Source: Nocardioides yefusunii (GTDB taxonomy: Bacteria > Actinomycetota > Actinomycetes > Propionibacteriales > Nocardioidaceae). From it: a DNA stretch of 64,000 nucleotides. Below the pieces are notes generated by a model that saw only the letters and a program-made list of their open reading frames with translations, ran no database searches and had not been told where the DNA came from. Numbering within the stretch: the first letter of the stretch is position 1; every line of letters starts with the position of its first letter. Both the position numbers and the translations under genes were made by a program. Shown here in pieces: positions 50,939 to 58,744 of this stretch. The stretch spans positions 434,001 to 498,000 of the forward strand of contig NZ_CP034929.1 of the NCBI RefSeq assembly GCF_004014875.1. The letters run 5' to 3'.

Positions 50939-51547
50939 TCAGGTGGTGGTCATGGTCCAGGTGAAGCTCGCGCCGCCGGTCAGGCCCTGGAGGGTGTTGT
51001 GCTCCACCCCTCCGGTCGGTGTGAAGGTCCAGGTGAAGGTGAAGGCGTACTTGGTGGTCGTGGTGGTGGCGTGGGTGTCCACCGAGTAGTCCGGGGTGGT
51101 GACGTTCGGGACGCCCAGGGTCCCGTTCGCGACCGTGACCGCGGTTCCGGTGGCGGTGGCGCAGGTCTCGGCGCCGGTGGCTTCCTTGCGGGTGACGGTC
51201 AGGGCGATGTGCGGTTTGAGGCCGGCGGCGGGGAGCCCGGTCGGGGCGGAGGTGAACGAGACCGTCGAGGCCGGGCCGTTGGTGGCCGTGACCAGGATGC
51301 ACTTCGAGTCGGTGGCGCCCGGAGCGATGTTGGTGACGGCGAACGAGGCGTTGCCCTCGTTCTCACTGGTCAGGGTGATCGCCCCTGCCTGCCAGGAGTT
51401 CTCGGGGCTGGTGGTGGTGTCGGTGAACGCCGACCAGGAGGCCTGGTAGACGAGGGCGCCGGCGGCCACGACCGCGACCGGGGTGGTGAGTGCTGCCAGA
51501 AGAGTGCGGGTCTTCTGCTGCCGCGTGCGGGGGCGGGTGGGATTCAT
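50939..51547 (-). CDS. TasA/camelysin-like secreted protein, likely substrate of the adjacent signal peptidase
   Basis: The protein has 202 residues. The N-terminus has a SipW-class signal (LLAALTTPVAVVAAGALVY, then QASWSAFTDTTTSPENSWQAG, typical after cleavage in this group). The mature part is Thr-rich beta sandwich with a Cys pair (SKCILVTATN, AETCATATG). Proteins of this kind form fibres or surface coats, as TasA does in Bacillus biofilms. It sits directly upstream of the signal peptidase gene, 15 bp apart, so they form an operon. Confidence 0.82.
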   Translation of the reverse strand: MNPTRPRTRQQKTRTLLAALTTPVAVVAAGALVYQASWSAFTDTTTSPENSWQAGAITLTSENEGNASFAVTNIAPGATDSKCILVTATNGPASTVSFTSAPTGLPAAGLKPHIALTVTRKEATGAETCATATGTAVTVANGTLGVPNVTTPDYSVDTHATTTTTKYAFTFTWTFTPTGGVEHNTLQGLTGGASFTWTMTTT

Positions 51548-51689
51548 GGGGAGCCTCGGAGTGGTCGGGCCGCCGAGGGGAACGGCGGGGGTGCTCCCAG
51601 TAGGTGCCCGCCGGGTTCCCGCTGTCAGCCGGGCTCACGCGTGCGCGCGCCGGTAATCACCCGTGGAGGGTGACTCCGGGAGGGGAGGA

Positions 51690-52178
51690 ATGCTGGGGCC
51701 GGGGGCGTGGTTGGCTTCTGGTGTGACCGTCGGACAGTGGATTCTCGTGGTGGCCGTCGTGGTGGCCGTGGGCTTCGGTCTGTGGCGTGCGCGGATGGAC
51801 GGTCGCTTCGGGTCGTCGCGGGCGGTGCCCGCGCAGGAAGGTGTGGTTGTGCAGGACGAGGTCGTCTCGGTGGTGGCTGACACCCCGTTCGCTGATCAGC
51901 TGGGGGAGCGCGCGACGTTCCTGCAGTTCTCGAGCGCGTTCTGTGCTCCGTGCCGGGTCACCCGCCGCACGTTGGAGGAGGTCACCGATCTCCTTCCTGA
52001 CGTGGCTCACGTCGAGGTCGACGCCGAGCTGCACCTCGACCTGGTGCGTCGTCTGGACGTCCTGCGGACTCCGACGACGATCGTGCTCGACGCCGCTGGA
52101 CGTGAGGTGACGCGCGCGGCGGGCGCCCCGACGAAGGCGCAGGTGCTCACCGCGCTGGCCCTCGTCCACGACTCCTGA
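51690..52178 (+). CDS. Membrane-anchored thioredoxin-like protein
   Basis: The protein has 162 residues from ATG 51690 (GGGAGGGGAGG upstream; a GTG at 51723 is the alternative). It has one N-terminal membrane helix (VGQWILVVAVVVAVGFGLWR), then a thioredoxin fold with the redox pair FCAPC, the cis-Pro in RTPTTIVLD and VEVDAELHLDLVRRL. It should face the outside or the membrane surface. M. tuberculosis has a thioredoxin-like gene (Rv0816c) in the same cluster next to glnR and mshD. Confidence 0.88.
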   Translation: MLGPGAWLASGVTVGQWILVVAVVVAVGFGLWRARMDGRFGSSRAVPAQEGVVVQDEVVSVVADTPFADQLGERATFLQFSSAFCAPCRVTRRTLEEVTDLLPDVAHVEVDAELHLDLVRRLDVLRTPTTIVLDAAGREVTRAAGAPTKAQVLTALALVHDS

Positions 52179-52275
52179 CGACTGCGTGACGACCTCCCGC
52201 CGGCTGCGTCCATGGGCGCACGAGGGGGAGTCGTGAGCGTGAAAACGGGTCCGATTCTCACACTGTGGACCCCTT

Positions 52276-52290
52276 GTCCACATAATGGAC
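52276..52290. promoter_or_regulatory. Inverted repeat upstream of the leader peptide
   Basis: GTCCA-CATAA-TGGAC, perfect five-base arms, ends 32 bp before the -10 hexamer of the leader peptide. It could be an operator. Confidence 0.35.
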
Positions 52291-52321
52291 GAGCAATTCG
52301 TGCAACGAGTCGGTAGCGACC

Positions 52322-52327
52322 TACTCT
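52322..52327 (+). promoter_or_regulatory. -10 element of the sulfur operon (leaderless leader peptide)
   Basis: TACTCT lies seven bases before the ATG of the leader peptide, the spacing of leaderless actinobacterial promoters. Confidence 0.55.
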
Positions 52328-52334
52328 TCTCGAC

Positions 52335-52418
52335 ATGAACTCGGCCTGGCTGACCAAGCGACGCGCAGTGGACCACTGCCGCGTCCGGTCTGCGCTGTGT
52401 CGAATGTCCTGTGGTTGA
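52335..52418 (+). CDS. Cysteine-containing leader peptide (attenuator) of the sulfurtransferase operon
   Basis: A 27-codon frame begins at ATG 52335 with no ribosome site. The peptide holds LTKRRAVDHCRVRSALCR and ends MSCG, so three Cys lie in its last 13 residues. It matches the pattern LTKRRxVDLCRVxSAxC of short actinobacterial leader peptides placed upstream of sulfur genes. In mycobacteria such leaderless Cys-rich leaders attenuate translation of downstream operons according to cysteine supply. Here it lies 101 bp upstream of the DUF4395 gene. The assignment rests on pattern and context; the exact mechanism is inferred. Confidence 0.8.
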   Translation: MNSAWLTKRRAVDHCRVRSALCRMSCG

Positions 52419-52432
52419 CGCATCTCCATTTG

Positions 52433-52449
52433 TCCATTGACTTAATGGA
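52433..52449. promoter_or_regulatory. Inverted repeat after the leader peptide
   Basis: TCCATT-GACTT-AATGGA, perfect six-base arms, in an AT-rich stretch between the leader stop (52418) and the DUF4395 start (52520). It could be part of the attenuator hairpin. Confidence 0.4.
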
Positions 52450-52519
52450 TTAAGGTGGCGTCAGCCTCTGGCGGCACCACCCGATGCCGTCCCGGCCACG
52501 ACTCGCCCAGGACAGGACC

Positions 52520-52999
52520 ATGACTCAGCTCGACCCCCGCACCCCGCGCGTTCCGACGCCCGGTCAGGTGGATCCCCGCGGTCCGCAGTTCGCCGCCTGG
52601 ATCACCGTGCTGCTGCTGGCCGTCGTGCTCGCGACCGCACCGTCGGCCGTCTCCGTCGTGGTCCTGGCCGTCCAGACCGTGTTCTTCGCGCTCGGTGCTG
52701 CACTCGGTGTCGCCCGCACGCCGTATGCATGGCTGTTCCGCACGCTGGTCCGACCGCGTCTGGCTCCGCCGGTCGAGTGGGAAGAACCGCAGCCCCCGCG
52801 TTTCGCGCAGGCCGTCGGCCTCGCGTTCGCCGTCGTCGGACTGGTCGGTCTGCTGGCCGGCGCCACCACGGTGGCCCTCGTCGCGGTCGGCTTCGCGCTG
52901 GCCGCCGCACTGCTCAACGCAGCCTTCGGCTTCTGCCTGGGCTGCGAGATGTACCTGCTCGGGAAGCGTCTGGCGGCACCGTCCGGCCGCGCAGCCTGA
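52520..52999 (+). CDS. DUF4395 membrane protein of the sulfur operon
   Basis: This 159-residue protein has four predicted membrane helices (ITVLLLAVVLATAP and following; GLAFAVVGLVGLLAG). It begins with DPRTPRVPTPGQVDPRGPQF, typical of DUF4395, and has the conserved CLGCEMYLLGKR near the C-terminus, where two Cys at the membrane surface may carry sulfur. It is 48 bp upstream of the sulfurtransferase gene. Confidence 0.88.
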   Translation: MTQLDPRTPRVPTPGQVDPRGPQFAAWITVLLLAVVLATAPSAVSVVVLAVQTVFFALGAALGVARTPYAWLFRTLVRPRLAPPVEWEEPQPPRFAQAVGLAFAVVGLVGLLAGATTVALVAVGFALAAALLNAAFGFCLGCEMYLLGKRLAAPSGRAA

Positions 53000-53047
53000 A
53001 CATCACTGACACCCCAGATTTCACACCACCCGAAAGAGAGAACCACC

Positions 53048-53896
53048 ATGAGCCGCGAGAACTCGCTCGTCTCTGTCCAGTGGGTCGAGGACAACCTCGA
53101 GACCCCCGGTGTCGTCCTGATCGAGGTCGACGAGGACACCGCTGCCTACGACAAGGGCCACATCCCGGGCGCGATCAAGCTCGACTGGACCAAGGACCTC
53201 CAGGACCAGGTCCGTCGCGACTTCGTCAACAAGGAGCAGTTCGAGGCTCTTCTCTCTTCGCGTGGCATCGGCAACGACGACCTCGTCGTGCTGTACGGCG
53301 GCAACAACAACTGGTTCGCCGCCTACGCCTACTGGTACTTCACCCTCTACGGCCACAAGAACGTCAAGCTCATGGACGGCGGCCGCAAGAAGTGGGAGCT
53401 CGACGCCCGCGAGCTCACCAAGGACGTCCCGGTGCGCCCGGAGACCTCCTACACCGCCACCGAGCAGGACTCCTCGATCCGCGCCTTCCGCGACGAGGTC
53501 GTTGCCGCCATCGGCGTGCAGAACCTGATCGACGTCCGCAGCCCCGACGAGTTCGCCGGTCGCCTCCTCGCTCCGGCCCACCTGCCGCAGGAGCAGTCCC
53601 AGCGCGCCGGTCACATCCCCACCTCGCTGAACGTCCCGTGGTCGAAGAACGCCAACGACGACGGCACCTTCAAGTCCGACGAGCAGCTCCGCGAGCTGTA
53701 CAACGAGGTCGGCATCGACGACTCCAAGGACACCATCGCCCTGTGCCGCATCGGTGAGCGCTCCTCGCTGACCTGGTTCGTCCTGCAGGAGCTCCTGGGC
53801 TTCAAGAACGTCAAGAACTACGACGGCTCCTGGACCGAGTACGGCTCCCTCGTGGGCGTTCCGGTTGCCCTCGGCGACGAGCCGGGCACGCTCTGA
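53048..53896 (+). CDS. Thiosulfate/3-mercaptopyruvate sulfurtransferase (two rhodanese domains)
   Basis: This 282-residue protein has an inactive first rhodanese domain and a second with the catalytic Cys about 233 (IALCRIGERSS). The CRIGERS loop is that of the actinobacterial CysA2/SseA-type enzymes. It transfers sulfane sulfur from thiosulfate to acceptors in the cytoplasm. AAGAGAG upstream supports ATG 53048. Its stop overlaps the DUF1416 start (TGATG). M. tuberculosis cysA2 and sseC are arranged the same way. Confidence 0.93.
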   Translation: MSRENSLVSVQWVEDNLETPGVVLIEVDEDTAAYDKGHIPGAIKLDWTKDLQDQVRRDFVNKEQFEALLSSRGIGNDDLVVLYGGNNNWFAAYAYWYFTLYGHKNVKLMDGGRKKWELDARELTKDVPVRPETSYTATEQDSSIRAFRDEVVAAIGVQNLIDVRSPDEFAGRLLAPAHLPQEQSQRAGHIPTSLNVPWSKNANDDGTFKSDEQLRELYNEVGIDDSKDTIALCRIGERSSLTWFVLQELLGFKNVKNYDGSWTEYGSLVGVPVALGDEPGTL

Positions 53897-54192
53897 TGTG
53901 CGGCGCAGTTGAAGGCGGCCTGTCGCTCGACGGCGTCAACGTCGCCAAGGAGGCCGTGATCCAGGGGCAGGTCACCCGTGACGGCGAGCCCGTCGCGTCG
54001 GCCTACGTCCGTCTGCTCGACAAGAACGGCGAGTTCACCGCTGAGGTCCCGACCTCGGCGACCGGACACTTCCGCTTCTTCGCTGGCGAGGGCATCTGGA
54101 CCCTGCGCACCCTGGCCCCGAAGGCCGAGCCGGTCGACCGCAAGGTCCACGCCAGCATCGGCAACGTGGCTGAGGTCGCGATCGCCGTCTGA
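53896..54192 (+). CDS. sseC: DUF1416 protein (SseC)
   Basis: This 98-residue beta-sandwich protein starts MCGAVEGGLSLDG, with the conserved Cys2 early. It has the carboxypeptidase-regulatory-like fold (IQGQVTRDGEPVASAYVRLL, SATGHFRFFAGEG). In actinobacteria it always follows the sulfurtransferase and is thought to work with it, perhaps as sulfur acceptor. It overlaps the previous stop by one base. A terminator follows. Confidence 0.92.
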   Translation: MCGAVEGGLSLDGVNVAKEAVIQGQVTRDGEPVASAYVRLLDKNGEFTAEVPTSATGHFRFFAGEGIWTLRTLAPKAEPVDRKVHASIGNVAEVAIAV

Positions 54193-54229
54193 CACGACGC
54201 CGTCGACGTGAGTCGACGCCATGCATGAC

Positions 54230-54262
54230 GGGGCTGGGCACGCATCACGCGTGCCCAGCCCC
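54230..54262. terminator. Terminator of the sulfur operon
   Basis: GGGGCTGGGCACGC and its complement form a strong stem 37 bp after the sseC stop. Confidence 0.88.
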
Positions 54263-54350
54263 TGCTCTACCGGCAGCACCGGCGGGACTCGGGTCCCGCG
54301 GCACCCCGTTCAGTTCTTCATTCGTCACCACGACCCTGCAGGAGCCTGAG

Positions 54351-55637
54351 ATGACCTACCGCCCCGAGACCCTCGCCGTCCACGCCGGCCAGGAGACCCC
54401 GGACCCCGCGACCAACTCGCGAGCCGTCCCGATCTACCAGACCACGTCGTACGTCTTCAACGACACCGAGCACGCCGCGAACCTGTTCGCGCTGGCGGAG
54501 CCGGGCAACATCTACACCCGCATCATGAACCCGACGCAGTCGGTCTTCGAGGACCGGATCAACCAGCTCGAGGGCGGCGTCGGTGCGCTGGCCGTGGCGT
54601 CCGGTTCGGCTGCGATCACCTACGCGGTGCTCAACCTGACCTACGCGGGCGACAACATCGTGGCGCTCTCCACCCTGTACGGCGGCACGTACGCGCTGTT
54701 CGCGCACACCCTCCCGCAGTTCGGCATCGAGGTCCGCTTCGTCGACCCGAACAAGCCCGAGGAGCTCGCCAAGCACGTCGACGCCAAGACCAAGCTGGTC
54801 TTCGGCGAGACGGTGGGCAACCCCAAGATCAACGTCGCCGACCTCGACGCCTGGTCGGCCGCGGCTCACGAGCAGGGCCTGCCGTTCATCGTCGACGCCA
54901 CTGCCTCGACCCCGTACCTGGTGCGTCCGTTCGAGCACGGCGTGGACGTCGTCGTGCACTCCGCGACCAAGTACATCGGTGGCCACGGCACCTCCATCGG
55001 CGGCATCATCGTCGACTCCGGCAACTTCGACTGGGCCGCTCACGCCGAGCGGTTCCCCGGCCTGACCGGCCCGGACTCGGCCTACCACGGTGTGGTGTGG
55101 ACCGAGGCCGTCGGCAACCTCGCCTTCATCATTCGCGCCCGCACGGTGCTGCTGCGCAACACCGGTGCCGCGATCACGCCGCACAACTCGTGGCTGTTCC
55201 TGCAGGGCCTGGAGACGCTGCACCTGCGCATGGAGCGTCACTCGTCCAACGCGCTGGCGGTCGCGCAGTGGCTGCAGGAGCAGGACACCGTGGCGTGGGT
55301 GACGTACCCGGGCCTGGAGGGCAACCCCGACAAGGAGATCTACGACCGGCTCTCGACCGGCAAGGGCTACGGCGGTCTGCTGTCGTTCGGTCTGAAGTCG
55401 GGCCGCGAGGGTGGCAAGAAGTTCATCGAGTCGCTCAACCTGTTCAGCCACCTGGTCAACATCGGTGACGCGAAGTCGCTGGCCGTCCACAACGCCACCA
55501 CGACGCATTCCCAGCTCACGCCTGAGGAGCTGGAGGCGGCTGGTGTCAGCGAGGACCTGGTGCGTCTGAGCATCGGCATCGAGAACGTCGACGACCTGAT
55601 CGCCGACCTCGAGCAGGCGCTGACCGCCAGCAAGTGA
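54351..55637 (+). CDS. metY: O-acetylhomoserine sulfhydrylase (aminocarboxypropyltransferase)
   Basis: The protein has 428 residues from ATG 54351 (CAGGAG at 54340-54345). It is a Cys/Met-metabolism PLP enzyme: RIMNPTQSVFEDRINQLEGG, the PLP Lys about 207 in HSATKYIGGHGTSIGG, and FIVDATASTP. Length over 420 and the GNFDWA insertion favour MetY over the shorter MetB or MetC. It makes homocysteine from O-acetylhomoserine and sulfide. It is followed by metX, which makes the acetyl donor. Confidence 0.94.
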   Translation: MTYRPETLAVHAGQETPDPATNSRAVPIYQTTSYVFNDTEHAANLFALAEPGNIYTRIMNPTQSVFEDRINQLEGGVGALAVASGSAAITYAVLNLTYAGDNIVALSTLYGGTYALFAHTLPQFGIEVRFVDPNKPEELAKHVDAKTKLVFGETVGNPKINVADLDAWSAAAHEQGLPFIVDATASTPYLVRPFEHGVDVVVHSATKYIGGHGTSIGGIIVDSGNFDWAAHAERFPGLTGPDSAYHGVVWTEAVGNLAFIIRARTVLLRNTGAAITPHNSWLFLQGLETLHLRMERHSSNALAVAQWLQEQDTVAWVTYPGLEGNPDKEIYDRLSTGKGYGGLLSFGLKSGREGGKKFIESLNLFSHLVNIGDAKSLAVHNATTTHSQLTPEELEAAGVSEDLVRLSIGIENVDDLIADLEQALTASK

Positions 55638-55645
55638 TCTGAAGC

Positions 55646-55688
55646 GACCGCGGCGCCCCTCGCTGATCGGGGAGGGGGCGCCGCGGTC
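55646..55688. terminator. Hairpin after metY
   Basis: GACCGCGGCGCCCC and its complement pair with a 15-base loop, starting 8 bp after the stop. Confidence 0.8.
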
Positions 55689-55703
55689 GGAAGCCATGCC
55701 TCG

Positions 55704-55750
55704 TCCCACGCCCACACCCTGCGGTCAGACCACGGTGTGTGGGCGTGGGA
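55704..55750. promoter_or_regulatory. Second hairpin, upstream of metX
   Basis: TCCCACGCCCACACC (with TGTGGGCGTGGGA) forms a long stem 34 bp before the metX start. It could be an additional terminator or a control structure of metX. Confidence 0.5.
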
Positions 55751-55783
55751 TCATGGGGCAGTGACCGGAACAGAAGTGGTGTC

Positions 55784-56899
55784 GTGACCGGGCCCATCGA
55801 ATACGTCGAGACCCAGCGGGTCCGCCTCTTCACCGCAGAGACGCCGTTGCGTCTGCGGTCGGGGCGTGAGTTGGCCGAGGTCGACGTGGCCTACGAGACC
55901 TATGGCGAGCTCAACGAGGCCCGCGACAACGCGATCTTCGTCTGCCACGCGCTGACGGGTCACGCGCACGCCGCGGGCCTGCACCTGGGTGCGAAGAAGC
56001 GTGGCTGGTGGGACAACATCATCGGCCCCGGCAAGCCGCTGGACACCGACAAGTACTTCGTCGTCGCCCCCAACATCTTGGGCGGCTGCTCGGGCACCAC
56101 CGGCCCGCTGTCGGTGAACCCCGCGACGGGCGAGCCCTACTACATGGACTTCCCGCTGCTGCACATGAGCGATCTGGTGCAGGTGCACCGGGCGTTGGTG
56201 GCGCACCTGGGCATCGAGAAGTTGTACGCCGGTGTCGGTGGTTCGCTGGGTGGCATGCAGATCCTGCAGTGGGTGATCGACCAGCCCGACGCGATGGCGA
56301 AGGCCGTGATCGTGGCGGCGTCGTCGCGGATCTCGACCGAGAACATCGCGTTCTCGTCGGTCGCGCGCACCGCGATCATGAGCGACCCGGAGTTCTACGA
56401 CGGCCGGTACGTCGAGCATGACACTGTGCCGCGTCTGGGCCAGAAGGTCGCCCGGATGATGGCTCACATCACCTACGTCTCCGACGTGTCGTTGGACGAC
56501 AAGTTCGGTCACCGCCGCGATTCGGTCGGCGAGGAGATGCAGATGGAGCCCGACTTCGCCGTTGAGCACTACCTGCAGCACCAGGGCGAGGTGTTCCTGG
56601 ACCGTTTCGACGCGCTCAGCTACCTCTACCTGACGCGCCTGCTGGACTACTTCGACCCGTTCGCTGCGCCCGAGACCGCTGAGCGTCTCGCTGCGACGGA
56701 GACGACGTTCCAGGTGACCAGCTTCGACTCTGACTGGCGTTTCGACACCCGTCAGTCAATGGCGATGGTGGAACAGCTCGAGGCCGCAGGTGTGGCAGTC
56801 GACTTCGCCGAGCTGCACTCCACCTACGGCCACGACTCGTTCCTGCTGCAGCCGCCCGGCTACCACGACCGGATCGCGGGTTTCCTGAACCGCGCCTGA
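55784..56899 (+). CDS. metX: Homoserine O-acetyltransferase
   Basis: The protein has 371 residues from GTG 55784. It is an alpha/beta hydrolase with nucleophile Ser about 153 (GGSLGGMQILQWV), Asp in VTSFDSDWRFDT and His in HSTYGHDSFLL. The family entry motif CHALTGHAHAAG is present, then GWWDNIIGPGKPLDT. It acetylates homoserine using acetyl-CoA, upstream of MetY. Length is normal. An 83 percent similar 70-bp relic of its 3' part lies after it. Confidence 0.93.
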   Translation: MTGPIEYVETQRVRLFTAETPLRLRSGRELAEVDVAYETYGELNEARDNAIFVCHALTGHAHAAGLHLGAKKRGWWDNIIGPGKPLDTDKYFVVAPNILGGCSGTTGPLSVNPATGEPYYMDFPLLHMSDLVQVHRALVAHLGIEKLYAGVGGSLGGMQILQWVIDQPDAMAKAVIVAASSRISTENIAFSSVARTAIMSDPEFYDGRYVEHDTVPRLGQKVARMMAHITYVSDVSLDDKFGHRRDSVGEEMQMEPDFAVEHYLQHQGEVFLDRFDALSYLYLTRLLDYFDPFAAPETAERLAATETTFQVTSFDSDWRFDTRQSMAMVEQLEAAGVAVDFAELHSTYGHDSFLLQPPGYHDRIAGFLNRA

Positions 56900-56948
56900 C
56901 GCGCGATCAGAATAGGGCCTGGTGTCTTGGTCGTCTACGCGTCGACCA

Positions 56949-57041
56949 GACCGTTGCTCTCGAGACGGGACCACTGAGCGTCTCGCGGCGTCGAAGGTGA
57001 CGTTCCAGGTGACCACCGGCGACTCCGACTGGCGTTTCACG
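56949..57041 (+). pseudogene. Relic of a second metX-like gene
   Basis: The 70 bp at 56971-57040 align with metX bases 56676-56745 with about 12 mismatches, without gaps. The encoded TERLAASKVTFQVTTGDSD matches TAERLAATETTFQVTSFDSD. Weaker similarity begins near 56949. It lacks the rest of the gene. The mismatches are spread, so it derives from a diverged homologue rather than a recent tandem copy. Confidence 0.7.
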
Positions 57042-57068
57042 GTTTCCTGCGTCGACGTTCTGGACGCA

Positions 57069-57107
57069 CGAGGGCCGCCCCCCCCTGAAGGATGTGGGCG
57101 GCCCTCG
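57069..57107. terminator. Hairpin terminator of the Tat-exported protein gene
   Basis: CGAGGGCCGCCC and its complement form a stem between the metX relic and the minus-strand stop at 57124. Confidence 0.82.
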
Positions 57108-57123
57108 CGGTGTCCGTGCGGGA

Positions 57124-58230
57124 TCAACCGAAGAGATCGAAGTAATCCAGGCGTTCGAGGTCGCTGACGTTGCTGGGGGTGCCAGTTCCGGTCGCTGTTC
57201 CGGTGGCGGTGGCCCAAGGTGCGAGCAACTCCCCGGTCCCGAGGTCGAGGCTCAGTGCGTCCAACGGGATCGAGTTCACCAGATCCCCGAGCAGTCCCAA
57301 GATGCCGCCAACATCTAGCGTGATGGCATCCAAGCCTGTCTCGAGGTGGATTTCCTTGGAGATGGTGTACTGCAACGGGACTGTCTTGGGTGCGGCCTCA
57401 CCTGACGCGGGCTGCAGGATCGGGTCGAGTTCGAACCTAGATCCCTTGCCAAGCAGATTGATGTCAACCAGACCGAGGGCATCGATCTCGAGAAGGCTGG
57501 AATCTCCGGTGTGGGTCCAGTACGCCTGCGAGGAGGGCCGCAACTCGAGCATGAAGTTGCTGGGGTCATCGAAGTCGACTGAGGCGTTGAGCGGATAGAT
57601 GACGTTGGCCACGACGTCGTCCAGGGGGTCGCATCCGGGGTTGGTGACCGTGGCATCGATGGTGGTGTGGGTGTACTTCCACACTTCCCTCACCTTCACG
57701 CCCACCGTGTAGTAGCCAGGGACGACGTTAAGGGGGCCGGACCGTGGGGTCCATACGCGGGTGAACGTCACAGTCCGGTTCACGGTGAGCGCGGGGATGT
57801 CCCAGTCCGTATTGGCAACGTTCCAGTGGGCCGTCAGTGGGCTCTCACCGTGGCTGCCGTAGCTTCCGGAATACGTGAGGGTTGAGGTGGCGCCCCCCGA
57901 CCCGAGCGTGTTGGTGGCGACTGTGTTGAGGATAAATGTGCTGAGGCTCATGGCCGCGGGGCTTCCAGAGTGAACGCCGTTGCCGAGACCGAGGCCGACA
58001 GGGTTGGTCAGGATCGCCGGGTCGAGGATCACGTTGGCGGACACGGCGGCTCTCGTGCCGTTGATGCTGATGACGTTGGCACAAGTGCCCCCAGAGCCAG
58101 CGAAGGCAGGCGACGCGGAAGCGAGCGTGACGGCGGGCGTGGCCCATGTTGCCGTGCGAATGATGCCTCGCCGGCTGACGGGCCCGAGTGAACTCGGTGC
58201 CTGCGTAGTTGTCTTCTGATCCTGGCTCAC
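57124..58230 (-). CDS. Tat-exported protein of unknown function
   Basis: The protein has 368 residues. The signal has a twin-arginine motif SRRGIIRTATWATPAV with a hydrophobic segment and ASPAFAGS cleavage site, residues about 19-46. The mature protein is Thr/Asn/Asp-rich beta sheet with two Cys pairs possible (GTCANV, NPGCDPLDD), and repeated Leu-Gly-Leu segments at the end (ITLDVGGILGLLGDLV). It ends LERLDYFDLFG. The style is of a surface-layer or filament protein, but no domain is recognised. Confidence 0.72.
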   Translation of the reverse strand: MSQDQKTTTQAPSSLGPVSRRGIIRTATWATPAVTLASASPAFAGSGGTCANVISINGTRAAVSANVILDPAILTNPVGLGLGNGVHSGSPAAMSLSTFILNTVATNTLGSGGATSTLTYSGSYGSHGESPLTAHWNVANTDWDIPALTVNRTVTFTRVWTPRSGPLNVVPGYYTVGVKVREVWKYTHTTIDATVTNPGCDPLDDVVANVIYPLNASVDFDDPSNFMLELRPSSQAYWTHTGDSSLLEIDALGLVDINLLGKGSRFELDPILQPASGEAAPKTVPLQYTISKEIHLETGLDAITLDVGGILGLLGDLVNSIPLDALSLDLGTGELLAPWATATGTATGTGTPSNVSDLERLDYFDLFG

Positions 58231-58468
58231 GAGCTAACCCCCGATTGATCTCTCTCGTGGGCCTGACCACGAGTCCATGTCTCGGGCCAATTTAGGCAAT
58301 CTTGTGTCCTCGACATAGGGCCGTTTGGGCTACGCCAAATTGGGTATGTCGGGTTCCTGAACAGCCAGTAATGGGGGCTGTGGGCCTCGTGCGGCGTGAA
58401 GTTGGACTGAGTACGGCCGGAATTGCACGGCAGGGTTGTCCTCGTGGGAAAGCGGAAAACCACCCTTC
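58231..58468. other. Promoter region without recognised gene
   Basis: The gap between the divergent Tat protein gene and the next gene pair has lower GC than the surroundings (58280-58400). I see no gene or clear operator. Confidence 0.4.
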
Positions 58469-58744
58469 ATGGGTGAGTGGTCCAGTCAATGTCAGTGGTT
58501 CATGGGGTCGATTGCTGGGGAGCGACAGCAGTGGGAGCGCGTCCGCACGTCCTTCGTGCGCCTCGCTGCGAGCGATTTCACGGGAAACGGAGGCCTCGAA
58601 GCGATGGTTCGAGCGGCTTTGTCGGCAGAAGGTGGTGTCGCCGCCGAACGGATCGATCAGTTGGGAGATGTGGGGCGCACCCTGGGGCACGCTGATCAAG
58701 GCGTGGCCCGCCTTGTGCAGCGCACGTGGCGGCGTCGTCCGTGA
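58469..58744 (+). CDS. Small helical protein paired with the DUF1023 hydrolase
   Basis: An in-frame ATG at 58469 gives about 91 residues; ATG 58502 or an upstream start at 58436 are alternatives. The product is helical (GERQQWERVRTSFVRLAASD, GGLEAMVRAALSAEGGVAAE) with no membrane segment and no Cys-rich motif. Its stop overlaps the next gene's GTG (GTGA), so the two are co-translated. In related loci a small WXG100-type protein precedes the DUF1023 hydrolase; the size fits, but a WxG motif is not clear here. Confidence 0.5.
   Translation: MGEWSSQCQWFMGSIAGERQQWERVRTSFVRLAASDFTGNGGLEAMVRAALSAEGGVAAERIDQLGDVGRTLGHADQGVARLVQRTWRRRP

Noticed and set aside
54318..55715. 465-codon minus-strand frame opposite metY
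   Set aside because: Antisense of a well-defined PLP enzyme.
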